Shown: positions 17,102 through 27,700 of the stretch, piece after piece
How positions within the stretch are numbered: the stretch's first letter is position 1
Layout of the letters: each line of letters starts with the position of its first letter
NCBI GenBank assembly: GCA_964503045.1
Contig: CAZCZI010000036.1
Location: 5,293-69,292, forward strand
Origin: CAYZJR01 sp964503045
Lineage (GTDB): Bacteria; Cyanobacteriota; Vampirovibrionia; Obscuribacterales; Obscuribacteraceae
Reading direction: 5' to 3'
DNA length: 64,000 bases
Notes under the pieces: generated by a model
The model's database searches: none
What the model saw: the letters and a program-made list of their open reading frames with translations, nothing else
Told to the model about the DNA's origin: nothing
Translations under genes and position numbers: made by a program

Positions 17102-18514
17102 ATGCAAAGTCTCGATTTAGAAGAGTTGCGCAGCCGTTCCCAGCTGTGCAGCAGCATTGGCGACTGGGTCGGCGCCGAGCGTCTCTTGAGGCAAGCGATA
17201 AAGAAGGCGCGGGCGCAGAAATGCGAGTCCAGCGAGCTTGAGCAACTCCAGCTTCAGCTGGCTGAATGCCTTTCAAACGCCGGAAGACTCGATGATAGCG
17301 AGCGCGCGTACAACAAACTCATTGCCATGCAAAAGGAACGCCCAGGCGATTCTCAGCAGGATGTAGCCGCTACCTACATTAAAATGGCAGAAGCTCAATT
17401 GCAGGTGAAAGCCTTTGCTAAAGCCAGAAATCGCTTCCAAAAGGCAGCAGCTATTCAAGAGATGAATTTCTCAAAGGAGTCTCCTCGCCTGATTGAGACG
17501 TTGTGTCGGGTTGCAGTCACTCACGCCGGTCAAGGACGGAATGACCTCGCTGAGGTCACCGTCAAGCGTGCGCTCACTCTCAGCGAGGAGGTATTGAGTC
17601 CTTGGGACGCAGTCACAGCTAAGGTTTTGCGTTGTATGGCTGGACTCTGCCACCAAAGTGGGCATCCCCGAGATGCTGAGGCCTACCTGGAAAGAGCCGT
17701 GGCCATCATGGATGATCTCCCTCAATGCCGTCTCGATTCAGCGCTTGCATTGTACGAATTGGCAGATCTCTATTTCGAACGAGACGCGGTGAACAAAGCG
17801 GAAAAGCTTTACGGTTGCAGCATTCGCGAACTCGAGTATCTTAAGGGTTCCTGGTGCACCGAGGTGGCGCACGTCCGGCAGAAGCTGGCAATAATCTGCC
17901 GCAAGAAGCGCAAATTCGGACCCGCCTCAGACCACATCAATCGGGTTATAGAGATTCACAGGAAAACCAAGGGTACCTTGCACCCCGATGTAGCGAGCGC
18001 TTTGACCGAGTTGGCAGCAATTCTCCTAGACGGCCAGGAGTTCGAAACGGCTGAAACCACGTTGACCGAGGCGCTCTCCATTCAGGAAAATCGAACGGCA
18101 AACCCCACAGCGCCTGCAATCGAGCTGGCAGCCACACTCTACAATCTTGGGCGCCTCTACAATGCCACCTGCCGTTTCGCCAAGTCTGAAGAGTTTTATC
18201 GTCGCGCCCTTTTAATCCAAGAGGAACAGTTGGGGCAAGAAGCTCTGGACTTGACCGATACGTTGACTGGTCTGGCAATGGTGGCTTGGGCGAAACGCCG
18301 GCACGATCAGGCTGAACCTCTGCTTTCCCGCGTGCTCAAAATCAAGATTAAACACCTCGGCAAGGAGCACGAAGCACTTGTGGAAACTCTAAAAAAACTC
18401 GCAGGAGTTCACGAAGCGCAACTCAAGTTCGATCAGGCTGGGCTCTGTCTTGACAGAGCTCATGAGATTGAGCACAAGAAGCACAATCAATTCGCGCAGA
18501 TCTGGGAATCATAA
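17102..18514 (+). CDS. Kinesin-light-chain-type TPR protein
   Basis: A 470-residue cytosolic alpha-solenoid made almost entirely of TPR units of about 42 residues. Typical units are LAATLYNLGRLYNATCRFAK followed by FYRRALLIQEEQLG, and ALTELAAILLDGQEFETAE followed by LTEALSIQE. This 42-residue TPR_10/TPR_12 form is common in cyanobacteria-like and filamentous bacteria and mediates protein assembly. There is no catalytic domain. The 283-base gap to the divergent Sel1 gene should hold both promoters. The HtrA-like protease follows 89 bases downstream on the same strand. Confidence 0.9.
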   Translation: MQSLDLEELRSRSQLCSSIGDWVGAERLLRQAIKKARAQKCESSELEQLQLQLAECLSNAGRLDDSERAYNKLIAMQKERPGDSQQDVAATYIKMAEAQLQVKAFAKARNRFQKAAAIQEMNFSKESPRLIETLCRVAVTHAGQGRNDLAEVTVKRALTLSEEVLSPWDAVTAKVLRCMAGLCHQSGHPRDAEAYLERAVAIMDDLPQCRLDSALALYELADLYFERDAVNKAEKLYGCSIRELEYLKGSWCTEVAHVRQKLAIICRKKRKFGPASDHINRVIEIHRKTKGTLHPDVASALTELAAILLDGQEFETAETTLTEALSIQENRTANPTAPAIELAATLYNLGRLYNATCRFAKSEEFYRRALLIQEEQLGQEALDLTDTLTGLAMVAWAKRRHDQAEPLLSRVLKIKIKHLGKEHEALVETLKKLAGVHEAQLKFDQAGLCLDRAHEIEHKKHNQFAQIWES

Positions 18515-18603
18515 TTTTATGGTCGATGGGAATCTCCCCATTTAGATCGTGAGCTTTATCTATTAGGATGTCAGCATCCCGGTAGCGAGTTGAGGTTAAA
18601 GCC

Positions 18604-19857
18604 ATGCCTGGTGGAGACGAAAAGGATATCCCGGTACTTAAGCCGGAGATGCCCCTTGCCCTTCCTGGAGAGACTCAGCCTGGTCTCGATCAAGTTTCTC
18701 GCAAACTCTATGAAGCCGCGTCACCGGCGGTTGTCCAGATTGTCGTCAAAGGAAAATCAGTCGACTACCCCGATCAAAAGAGCCTGACTTTAGGCAAGGG
18801 TAGCGGTTTTTACATCGACGACAAAGGCACGGTAGTGACTGATGCTCACGTCGTACTCGGTGGGCGCGAGCTTTACGTCGTAGACAAAGAAGGCAAACGC
18901 TTCAAAGCTAAACTCGAAAAGCTCGATGACATCAACGATTTGGCGGTGCTGTCCACGGTCGGACAGAAGGTGTCGACACCTTATCTCCAGCTCGCAGACA
19001 ACAGCAACTTGCAGAAAGACCAGCCAATCTGGGGAATAGGACATCCGCAAGGTCTCAGACCAGCATATATTTCGCCCGGCTATTACCGTTTTCAATCCAC
19101 CAAAATTACCGAGTTGATGAATATCAACGAGCGACAAGCCGCAGAGTTTCTTTTCGCCGTCAGCGCCAGCAAGACTCCTGAAGAACTCAAAGAAGTGAAG
19201 GCCGCGGTTGAAAGACCATTGATGCACGGTCGCGTGCACCTCGAGCAAGGCAACTCGGGCGGGCCCGTTATTGACAAGGACGGAAAGGTCGTCGGCGTTT
19301 CAGACCAAGTTGCTCGCGAAGACTACTCTCAGTCGTACTACAACAGAGTCGAAGAACTGAAAAACCTCGTCGGCCAGAAAGATCCCAAGTTCAAATTCTC
19401 ATACGGCTACGAACCTACAGGCTGGGCTCAGCAACACTTGATCGATTGGCAAAACGACAAACCCATGGCCGCGGCAATGCTTGGAATCGGCGCCGGCAGC
19501 GGCTACCTGGGCTACAGAGTGATCAATCGTTATCCCAAAGCCGGCCTGGTTGTCGGCTTGATGGGAGCTGTCAATGCAATCGACGATGGCTCGGCTTATC
19601 TCAACAGCACAGACTCACGCGATTCCTGGAAGTATGGACTGTCCACCCTGGCCGATTTGACAACCATTGCCGGCTCGGTTGCAACAGTGGTTCCCAAAGC
19701 CAAGACATTTGGACTTGTGGCAATGGGAGTCGGCATTGCCGGCAGAATGGCTACGGATTTTATCGAAAATCGACTGGTTCTTTCAGATATCCAACGGACG
19801 GACGGTACTTACAGACCGCCATTCAACATCGAACGGCAGCTTGATCTCCAGCGGTAA
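18604..19857 (+). CDS. HtrA-like trypsin-fold serine protease with C-terminal Gly/Ala-rich domain
   Basis: A 417-residue protein. The S1C-type protease domain (about 30-235) has the triad His82 (TDAHVVLGG), Asp112 (INDLAVL) and Ser218 (QGNSGGPV), plus GSGFYIDDKG, so it should be active. No PDZ domain follows. Instead the last ~150 residues are Gly/Ala-rich and hydrophobic (AAAMLGIGAGSGYLGYRVI, GLVAMGVGIAG). No signal peptide is seen, although HtrA proteins are normally periplasmic. It may be cytosolic, peripherally membrane-bound, or exported by a non-Sec route. An inverted repeat ATTAATC/GATTAAT follows the stop. Confidence 0.85.
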   Translation: MPGGDEKDIPVLKPEMPLALPGETQPGLDQVSRKLYEAASPAVVQIVVKGKSVDYPDQKSLTLGKGSGFYIDDKGTVVTDAHVVLGGRELYVVDKEGKRFKAKLEKLDDINDLAVLSTVGQKVSTPYLQLADNSNLQKDQPIWGIGHPQGLRPAYISPGYYRFQSTKITELMNINERQAAEFLFAVSASKTPEELKEVKAAVERPLMHGRVHLEQGNSGGPVIDKDGKVVGVSDQVAREDYSQSYYNRVEELKNLVGQKDPKFKFSYGYEPTGWAQQHLIDWQNDKPMAAAMLGIGAGSGYLGYRVINRYPKAGLVVGLMGAVNAIDDGSAYLNSTDSRDSWKYGLSTLADLTTIAGSVATVVPKAKTFGLVAMGVGIAGRMATDFIENRLVLSDIQRTDGTYRPPFNIERQLDLQR

Positions 19858-20046
19858 TTAATCTTGGTTCCATCCTGATTAATCTTCGCTTTCGCTGAGT
19901 TCATCCTGAAAGCAAATGGATACTGGTCGCATAGCCAAAAGCGATTTCTTCTATACTTGCGAGTTCATCCGACAGGCAATCTCTTTTAGTGGTGCGGTTT
20001 TATATAAAGAAATGCGCAACTTTAGTTGGATCTGACTTGTGAAGGT

Positions 20047-20062
20047 CGTACTCTTAAGTACG
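20047..20062. promoter_or_regulatory. Palindrome in the purF leader
   Basis: CGTACT-CTTA-AGTACG is a perfect six-bp inverted repeat 70 bases before purF. It could be an operator or a small hairpin in the leader. The decamer GAGTTCATCC also occurs twice upstream (near 19899 and 19961). I cannot assign it to PurR or to a riboswitch. Confidence 0.3.
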
Positions 20063-20131
20063 TTAGGAGCTCAAAGAAAGGTGCATTTTGATGCAACCAT
20101 CGGAAGCAGCCTACAATGCGGAGTTCTATAG

Positions 20132-21580
20132 ATGTGTGGGCTCATAGCAGTGACCGGGACCGTAAGTTCTGCTTACGATGTGTTTGGTGGGCTGCTCAAT
20201 CTTCAGCATCGCGGGCAAGACGGCGCTGGAATACTTGCTGTAGATTCTAAGCGAAAGAACGGTTTTCAACTGCTGAAAGGTAGCGGTCTGGTTGAAAACG
20301 TCTTCTCCGAACGTTCATTTAAAACCCTTCGCGGTACAGCAGCTCTCGGTCACACTCGTTACGCCACCATCGGTCGCAACGATCCAAACCTTTTGCAACC
20401 GTTTCTGGATTATGAGTCTGGAATTGGATTGGCACACAACGGAAACATCGTCAATTTTTATGAGCTCAGGGAGGAACTGTTCCAATCCGACAAAAACCAG
20501 CCATGGTTAGAGTCTGATTCAGCCTTGATTCTGAGGCTTTTAAGCAACGAACTCAAGGGTAAAGAGCTCAATGCTGAAACCGTATTTGATGCAATCGAAA
20601 AGGTCATGAACAAGCTGGCAGGCAGCTACGCGGTTGCTTGTGTAACCAGCGAAGGACACGTCTTCGGCTTTAGAGATCCGCACGCGATCAGACCTTTGGT
20701 CATGGGTCGCAAAGAAACGGATGACGGTGAAGCGATATATGCATTGTGCAGTGAAACCGTCGCGCTCGACTTCTTGGATTACACTTCTGCCTACGAACTC
20801 GCGCCCGGAGAGGCGGTTTTCGTCGATGCCGAAGGCGTGCTTACGACCAAGCGAGTGAAGACCGAATCGTTTAGCCCTTGTATGTTTGAATGGGTTTATT
20901 TCGCCAGAGTCGAGTCAGAGCTTTCCGGCACGTCGGTATACGACGCACGCTTCAAACTCGGTGCGTTGTTGGCTGAGGAAGTAATCGTGCATGGAGTGGA
21001 AGCGGACATTGTCGTGCCGGTCCCCGAAACCAGCAGGATAGCCGCGATTGCGCTCGCCGAGGCTTTGAATCTTCCTTTCAGAGAGCTACTCATAAAAAAC
21101 AGATACATCAATCGAACCTTCATTCTCGATGACCAACAGACTCGGCAAGAAGCAATTCGCAGAAAGCTGTTTCCCATTTCTTCCGAGTTTCAAGGCAAGC
21201 GTTGTTTGGTGGTCGATGACAGTATCGTCAGAGGCAACACTGCAAAGCAGATAGTACGCCTGATTCGTCAAGCCGGTGCCGCGGAGGTCGTGCTCGTCTC
21301 GTCCTGTCCGCCAATTGCCAATCCTTGTTATTACGGCATCGATTTTCCGAGCGCCAACGAATTGGTGGCGCATGAGAGAACCGAAGAAGAAATTGCCGAA
21401 GAACTCGGCGCCGACAAAGTTATTTTCCAAACTGTAGAGGGGCTCAAGCGTGCGCTTGCCCAGAGCACTCTTTGCACTGGTTGTCTGACAAACCAGTATC
21501 CAACACCCACCGACAGCGGTGCCCAATTCGCACAGAAGCGGCAAAAAGATCGCAAAGTTCCGGCGTCCAAGAAATCATAG
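20132..21580 (+). CDS. purF: Amidophosphoribosyltransferase
   Basis: PurF (482 residues) commits PRPP and glutamine to 5-phosphoribosylamine, step 1 of purine synthesis. The N-terminal nucleophile is Cys2 (MCGLIAV) of the class-II glutamine amidotransferase domain; LQHRGQDGAG and GHTRYATIG are conserved there. The C-terminal phosphoribosyltransferase domain has the PRPP loop CLVVDDSIVRGNT. Late cysteines (CPPIANPCYYGID, LCTGCLT) match iron-sulfur/propeptide-type PurF, but the protein begins directly at MCG, with no propeptide. GGAG lies nine bases before the ATG. It is the first gene of the purine operon. Confidence 0.97.
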   Translation: MCGLIAVTGTVSSAYDVFGGLLNLQHRGQDGAGILAVDSKRKNGFQLLKGSGLVENVFSERSFKTLRGTAALGHTRYATIGRNDPNLLQPFLDYESGIGLAHNGNIVNFYELREELFQSDKNQPWLESDSALILRLLSNELKGKELNAETVFDAIEKVMNKLAGSYAVACVTSEGHVFGFRDPHAIRPLVMGRKETDDGEAIYALCSETVALDFLDYTSAYELAPGEAVFVDAEGVLTTKRVKTESFSPCMFEWVYFARVESELSGTSVYDARFKLGALLAEEVIVHGVEADIVVPVPETSRIAAIALAEALNLPFRELLIKNRYINRTFILDDQQTRQEAIRRKLFPISSEFQGKRCLVVDDSIVRGNTAKQIVRLIRQAGAAEVVLVSSCPPIANPCYYGIDFPSANELVAHERTEEEIAEELGADKVIFQTVEGLKRALAQSTLCTGCLTNQYPTPTDSGAQFAQKRQKDRKVPASKKS

Positions 21581-21590
21581 AGATTAGGGA

Positions 21591-22847
21591 GTGTTGTGGA
21601 CCGTGAGTGAGCCAGCTGAGCTGATATACGAAGGGTCCGTCAAGCGTGTGTGGCGAGCACCCACCACGGACCAGGCCTATGGTGGGCACCACCTGTGGTT
21701 TGAATTCACCGACGATTACTCGGTGTTCGACTGGGGCAAAATGCCGGACACCATCGCCAACAAAGGCAGAGCGTTAGTAGTGATGGGCGCGCTCATGTTT
21801 GAACGATTGAGCAATTCGCAGATGTGGCTAGATCTTCGCGAATCCAAACACTTAAAGCAGTTCAATCAAACCTGGCTCAATAATCTATTTGAGCACGACG
21901 TCTTTACCGATGAGCACGGACTTTTCAAAAAGGGCATGCCGTCGCATATGGTGTCTATATGTTCTGCCGAAGAAGAGTTTGAAGACTTGCAGTCGGCGGC
22001 GAGATTTTCCGGGCGAGTATTCCTTGAAGTGCTCGAAGCCCAGGTTTTGCGCCCGACGCTTCGCAGGCTCGATTCACAGTCGTTGTACTTCTATCCCTAT
22101 TGCCGTCTTTCCGGTGTAGAGCGATCTGCAAATATGTATTTGATTCCATTGGAAGTTGTCTTTCGGTTTGGAATGCCGGCAGGAAGCTCGCTAAAGGCGC
22201 GTCTTGAAAAAGATCCCGACTATGTGCAGGCGCTGGGACTTTCGCATGTTCCCAAAGAAAATCAGTGGTTTGACAGACCGGTCATCGAGTATTTCACGAA
22301 GCTAGAGCCGAAGGATCGTCTTTTGTCCATGCAGGAAGCAACGATGGTTTCAGGTCTTTCGGGTGAGCAATTCGAACGGCTGCATGTGCTCGCTCAAGCG
22401 GTGGCGCTTGGGCTGTTTCAGATATTCCAAGACAGAGGTATCGAGCTCTGGGACGGAAAAGTCGAGCTTCTGCTTGATGCGTCTTCCGAGCGCGCGACCA
22501 TTCTTTTGGGTGACAGCGTTGGTCCTGATGAGTTGAGGCTTTTGTACAAAGGCTGTCATCTTTCAAAAGAAATGATCAGACAAATATATCGTGGCGGTGC
22601 TTGGGAGACGGGCATTAAAGAAGCGCAACAGCAGGGGCGCTTATCCGGTGAAGACTGGAAAGAGATCATGCTCTCAAAGATGAAGCTCAAGCCCGAGCCG
22701 CTCAACTCCAAAGTCAAAGCATCGGTCGACAAACTTTATGGCGTCATCGTCAATCATCTGGCAGGCACGCAGTTGTTTGCCGACCATCCAACAATCGATA
22801 AGTTCGTTTCCGAACTGCCAACTACAATCGGAGTAACGGCGAAATGA
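21591..22847 (+). CDS. purC: SAICAR synthetase, long divergent form
   Basis: PurC condenses CAIR with aspartate using ATP. The family signature is present: IYEGSVKRVWRA (GS-K loop), DDYSVFDWGKMPDTIANKG, PLEVVFRFGMPAGSSLKARL and DSVGPDELRL. At 418 residues it is much longer than the usual ~240, with an insert after the first strand region and an extended C-terminus. The start is uncertain among GTG 21591, TTG 21594 and GTG 21603. The stop overlaps the purD start (ATGA at 22844-22847). Confidence 0.88.
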   Translation: MLWTVSEPAELIYEGSVKRVWRAPTTDQAYGGHHLWFEFTDDYSVFDWGKMPDTIANKGRALVVMGALMFERLSNSQMWLDLRESKHLKQFNQTWLNNLFEHDVFTDEHGLFKKGMPSHMVSICSAEEEFEDLQSAARFSGRVFLEVLEAQVLRPTLRRLDSQSLYFYPYCRLSGVERSANMYLIPLEVVFRFGMPAGSSLKARLEKDPDYVQALGLSHVPKENQWFDRPVIEYFTKLEPKDRLLSMQEATMVSGLSGEQFERLHVLAQAVALGLFQIFQDRGIELWDGKVELLLDASSERATILLGDSVGPDELRLLYKGCHLSKEMIRQIYRGGAWETGIKEAQQQGRLSGEDWKEIMLSKMKLKPEPLNSKVKASVDKLYGVIVNHLAGTQLFADHPTIDKFVSELPTTIGVTAK

Positions 22848-24154
22848 CGAGCGTTGCGCGCGACAAGTCGGTTTTGGTGGTGGGCTCGGGTGGCAGAGAG
22901 CACGCCTTGTGCTGGAAGCTTTCGCAAAGCCCCAAAGTAAAACGCGTCATTTGTGCACCAGGTAATGGTGGCACCGCTCGTTCAGGCAAAGAGAACATCG
23001 AAAATGTCGACATCAAAACAACCGACTTTGAACTGCTGGCGAAGTACGCCAAAGACGAACACATCGATTTAGTCGTGATAGGACCGGATAACCCACTTGC
23101 TGATGGCATCGTAGATTATTTGGAAGAACGAAAGATTCGGGTGTTCGGTCCGAAAAAAGAGTCGGCCAAGTTGGAATGGAGCAAAGCACATGCCAAAGAG
23201 TTTATGCGCAAATGTGGTTTACCGACGGCAAGATCGATAGCCGTCGATTCGCTGGAAGCCGCTTCGCAAGCCGTGTCCGACAATTCGTGGGCGCGCGTCG
23301 TGAAAGCCGATGGTTTAGCGTTGGGCAAAGGAGTTTTTGTTTGCCAGAACAAACAAGAAGCGTTGGAAGCATTGGAGCTCATGTTTGGTCAACGAAAGTT
23401 TGGAGACGCGGCAGACGTCGTCGTACTTGAAGAGACGCTCAGCGGAGAAGAACTTTCTCTTTTAGTATTGATCGACGGCAAATCGATTTTACCTTTGGCA
23501 CCAAGCCAAGATCATAAGCGCCGTTTCGATGGTGACAAAGGACCGAATACGGGCGGTATGGGTGCGTACTCTCCCGTAGAACTCTACGATCGCTGCTTCG
23601 ATGCTATCGATCATCAGATTCTCAAACCACTGAGCGAAGCTCTCGAAAATGGCACCCTAGACTATCGCGGCGTGCTCTACATCGGGCTGATGATCGATGA
23701 AAGCGGCCAGCCGAAGGTTCTCGAGTTTAACGCGCGGTTTGGCGACCCGGAAACGCAAGCGATACTTCCGAGGCTTGAAAGCGATCTATTCGATCTCTTG
23801 ATGGCATGCACTGATGGAACCCTCGCTCAGCACGAGGCTCGGTGGTCGAGCCAGTCTAGCTGCTGTGTCGTTGCATGTGCAGACACCTATCCCGATGCGT
23901 CATCAAAAGGTGCCGTAATAACAATTGATGAAGATACGTCTTTAGCATCCTTGGTCTTCGTCGCCGGCGCCAGGCAAGTCGAAGGAAAGCTAGTCACTGA
24001 CGGTGGCAGAGTGCTTTCTGTCGTGGGTCTTGCACCATCTATGGAGGCGGCTCGCGAGAAAGCGTATGAGGCACTGAAAGGCGTTCATTTTGAAGGCATC
24101 GCCTTCCGTGGCGACATCGCAAGGAGGGCTCAGAAGCAGTGGCGATCAAACTAG
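22844..24154 (+). CDS. purD: Phosphoribosylamine-glycine ligase (GARS)
   Basis: PurD (436 residues) makes glycinamide ribonucleotide, step 2. It has the N-terminal VVGSGGREHALCWKL, ATP-grasp elements VVKADGLALGKGVFVC, GPNTGGMGAYSP and VLEFNARFGDPETQA. All are canonical and the length is normal for the family. It overlaps purC by four bases and purN by 16, typical of translational coupling in this operon. Confidence 0.97.
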   Translation: MTSVARDKSVLVVGSGGREHALCWKLSQSPKVKRVICAPGNGGTARSGKENIENVDIKTTDFELLAKYAKDEHIDLVVIGPDNPLADGIVDYLEERKIRVFGPKKESAKLEWSKAHAKEFMRKCGLPTARSIAVDSLEAASQAVSDNSWARVVKADGLALGKGVFVCQNKQEALEALELMFGQRKFGDAADVVVLEETLSGEELSLLVLIDGKSILPLAPSQDHKRRFDGDKGPNTGGMGAYSPVELYDRCFDAIDHQILKPLSEALENGTLDYRGVLYIGLMIDESGQPKVLEFNARFGDPETQAILPRLESDLFDLLMACTDGTLAQHEARWSSQSSCCVVACADTYPDASSKGAVITIDEDTSLASLVFVAGARQVEGKLVTDGGRVLSVVGLAPSMEAAREKAYEALKGVHFEGIAFRGDIARRAQKQWRSN

Positions 24155-24771
24155 TGGTAATGGTTTCGGGGCGCGGCTCCAACCTGAAAGCAATTATCGA
24201 AGCAGTGAAGGCCGGCGATCTCGACGCGACGATCGAGCGCGTCATCTCTAACGAGCCAGGCGCCCCTGCCCTCGAAATCGCCCGCCAAAACAAGATTGAA
24301 GCTGTTGCCGTTGCGCACAAGGGTTTGTCGAAGATCGAACACGAAAACAAGATTCTTGACGAGATAAAAGATCTCGGAGTTGACTATGTCGTGCTGGCAG
24401 GCTACATGCGCATCATCTCCGCCAACTTCCTCAAACACTTCCAGGACAAACTGGGCTACTACAAAGTAATCAACATTCACCCATCTCTTTTGCCTGCCTT
24501 CCCTGGGCGCGCAGGATACGAAGACGCTTACTACTACGGCGTCAAAGTCGCAGGCGTCACCATCCACCTCGTGGATGAAGAAGTAGATCACGGACCCATC
24601 TTGGCTCAGCAACCGTTTCCCAGATTTCCGGCAGACACGCTGGAATCCTTCAAAGAGCGAGGTCTCTCTGTAGAACATGCTCTTTATCCTGCAGTTTTGC
24701 AGCAGATCGCCACCAAAGGAATACCCTCGTTCAGCCCCGTCTATAAACGAACTCATGCGGAGACGAAATGA
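24139..24771 (+). CDS. purN: Phosphoribosylglycinamide formyltransferase
   Basis: PurN (210 residues) formylates GAR with 10-formyl-tetrahydrofolate, step 3. The family motifs are MVSGRGSNLKAI, LAGYMRIIS, the catalytic NIHPSLLPAFPG, and HLVDEEVDHGPIL. The GTG start lies inside the purD end with AAGGAGGG about eleven bases upstream. No PurT is seen in this cluster, so formate-dependent formylation is not represented here. Confidence 0.97.
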   Translation: MAIKLVVMVSGRGSNLKAIIEAVKAGDLDATIERVISNEPGAPALEIARQNKIEAVAVAHKGLSKIEHENKILDEIKDLGVDYVVLAGYMRIISANFLKHFQDKLGYYKVINIHPSLLPAFPGRAGYEDAYYYGVKVAGVTIHLVDEEVDHGPILAQQPFPRFPADTLESFKERGLSVEHALYPAVLQQIATKGIPSFSPVYKRTHAETK

Positions 24772-27700
24772 CAGAGTTATCCCGTCAAAAACAAGTCGAC
24801 AACCAAGAGCAGTCCGCGAATTTGCGAACGCTCTGCGTTGCGGTCATGCCCAAGAGCCCGCATCACACCTTTCCTTTGTATTGGGTGCGTGGCGATCGCG
24901 AGCAATTTGCCAATTCGGACCAACTCTTGATTGCAGCGCTTTCAGACGTGCTTGTTGATCCATTGATGGAAACGCTCTGGGCATGCGCCCCTGATGGCAG
25001 ATCGAGTTGGATTACGCTTTGGCACGACCAAGGTTTTAGATTCTGGATGGAACGCCAATTGCTTCCCGGAGTGACCGACAATCTGGGTCGGACCATAGAG
25101 GAGGCGCTAAGGCTAAAAGGTGTTCCTGCCGGTATAAGCGTGGCATCAGGCACCGGATTTCTCTTTCCTGAACCGATCAAAATCGACGATTCGAGGGAGC
25201 GAAGACAACAAGCACGAGAATCTTCCAAACCAATCAGAAGGCAGGCCGACGGTTCGCCCAGACAGCAATCGCAATCACAAACCTATAAACGATTTGTGCG
25301 TGCCGAGACCGTTTTTGTCAGTTGCGAGCAGGTTGAAGAGTACGCTAAATATCGACTGTTCCATCCACTCACCGATAGGGTCAGGGTTCACGATCTGACG
25401 AAAGAGAAAGAACCAAAGGGACAAAGAATGTTTCTTGCCTTTCCTGCAGTCGAGCTCCCGAGCCCTTCCGAGCCTCAGTTGATAGACCTGGAGATTGAAG
25501 ATAAAGAGCTCGAAAAGTTGAGTTCAAATCGGTTGCTTGCATTGACGCTTGAAGAGATGCAGGCGATTCGCGATCATTTCAGAGATGAGAAGGTGAAGAC
25601 CAGACGCTCTGCTGAAGGACTGTCTTCCAAACCGACGGATGTAGAGCTCGAAGTGATCGCGCAGACTTGGTCGGAGCATTGCAAGCATAAGATTTTCAAT
25701 GCCGAAATTGAGCACACGACATTTTCGCCCGGACAAAGACCGGAAATCACAACCATCAAGAGCCTGTACAAATCGTACATTAAGGCCGCCACTGCCGATC
25801 TTTCCTTGGAGCGCACAGACTTGCTTTCGGTATTTGAAGACAACTCCGGTGTGGTGAAGTGGAGCGACGACGAGGCAATTTGCTTCAAGGTCGAAACGCA
25901 CAATTCGCCCTCGGCGCTCGAGCCCTATGGCGGCGCTCTTACTGGAATTCTTGGCGTTAACCGAGACATTTTGGGCACGGGTCTGGGCGCACGTCCGATC
26001 TTCAACACCGATGTCTTCTGCTTCTGTTACCCATCGAAACGAGACCCTGAGCGACCCAAGCTTTTGCCTGCGCCGGCAATTCCAATTGGAGTAAGACGCG
26101 GCGTCGAAGATGGTGGTAACAAGAGCGGCATACCAACCGTAAATGGAGCGATATTTTTCCATACCGGCTATCGAGCGAAGCCACTCGTCTTTTGTGGAAC
26201 CGGCGGCATTCTGCCAATCTCCATAAATGGAAAGCAGGGATACTCGAAGTACACCAAAACCGGCGACACGATTGTGATGGCAGGCGGACGTGTGGGAGCA
26301 GACGGCGTGCATGGAGCGACTTTCTCCTCTGAGGCGCTGCATGAAGGTTCTCCGGTGTCTGCGGTGCAGATTGGTGATCCATTCACACAAAAGCGATTAA
26401 TAGATTTTGTCTTGAAGGCACGCGATCTTGGGCTGATTACAGGCATTACAGATAACGGTGCCGGCGGTCTTTCGTCATCGGTTGGTGAGATGGCTCGCAT
26501 TACCGGTGGTGCCTCGATTGAACTATCCGGCATCCCACTTAAATATCCGGGACTTTCCGATTGGGAGATCGTGATTTCGGAATCACAGGAGCGAATGACG
26601 CTTTCCACCAACGATTTCGATGCTTTGAAAAACCTGGCGGAAAGCTACAACGTTGAAGCCACCGCAATCGGAACGTTCACCGACAGCGGAAATTTCGAGA
26701 TTAAGAGAAAGGGCAAAATCATCGCGTCACTCGACCTGGAGTTTCTGCATGATGGCGTTCCAACCCTAAAACTCAAGGCAACAACCAGAGTCTCGTCACC
26801 CGAGGGCAAGCCAAAAGCGGCTCCGAAAAACCTCAATAACGAGTTGCTCCAGCTTTTGTCCAACCCCAACATTTCGAGCCGAGAATCAATAATCAGGCAA
26901 TACGACCATGAGGTTCAAGGCACCAGCGTCATCAAACCGCTTATGGGTAGAAGTCAGAAAGCGCCTTGTGATGCGGCAGTGTTGAGACCGAATCACAAGA
27001 GCGAAATGGGCATCGTCGTATCAAATGGTCTTTGCCCGCAGCTAAGCAGGTTCGACGCGTACTTGATGGCAGTTTGCGCAGTCGATGAGGCCGTGCGCAA
27101 TGCTGTTTGCGTTGGAGCCGACCCATCGACGCTTTCACTGTTGGATAACTTCTGTTGGCCTGATCCTGTCGAGTCGGAAAGAAACCCCGACGGCAAAGAA
27201 AAACTCGGGCAGTTGGTCAGAGCGTGTCAGGGTTTGTATGACGCGTGCATCGCCTACAAGGCGCCGTTGATTTCCGGCAAAGACAGCATGAAAAACGACT
27301 TTGACGACGGCACCGTGCGCCTCTCTATTCCGCCGACGCTGCTTGTTTCGGCGATCGCAAAGGTGCATGACGTGAGACGAAGCGTATCGATGGAGTTTAA
27401 GAACCCCGGAGATTTGATCTTCCTTCTGAGCGCCGGGCAGGCGTCGTTGACGGCGAGTCACTATGCCGAGATGGAAGAGTGGCCGACCACCGGTTTGCCT
27501 ACCATCAACATGGAAGAGGCGTCGCGCCTGTATCGCAAGCTCTATGAAGCCATACAGGAAGGTTGGATTGTCTCTTGTCACGATCTTTCCGAAGGCGGTC
27601 TTGCAGTGGCGCTGGCTGAGTGCACCATTGGCGGTGGATATGGCGCGACCGTGAATTTGGAGCCGCTTCTAGCTAAGGGTGAGCGTCTGGACGCCGTACT

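Noticed and set aside
25524..26390. Long minus-strand frame inside purL
   Set aside because: Complementary shadow of a strongly conserved PurL region; Cys/Arg/His-rich translation with no family.
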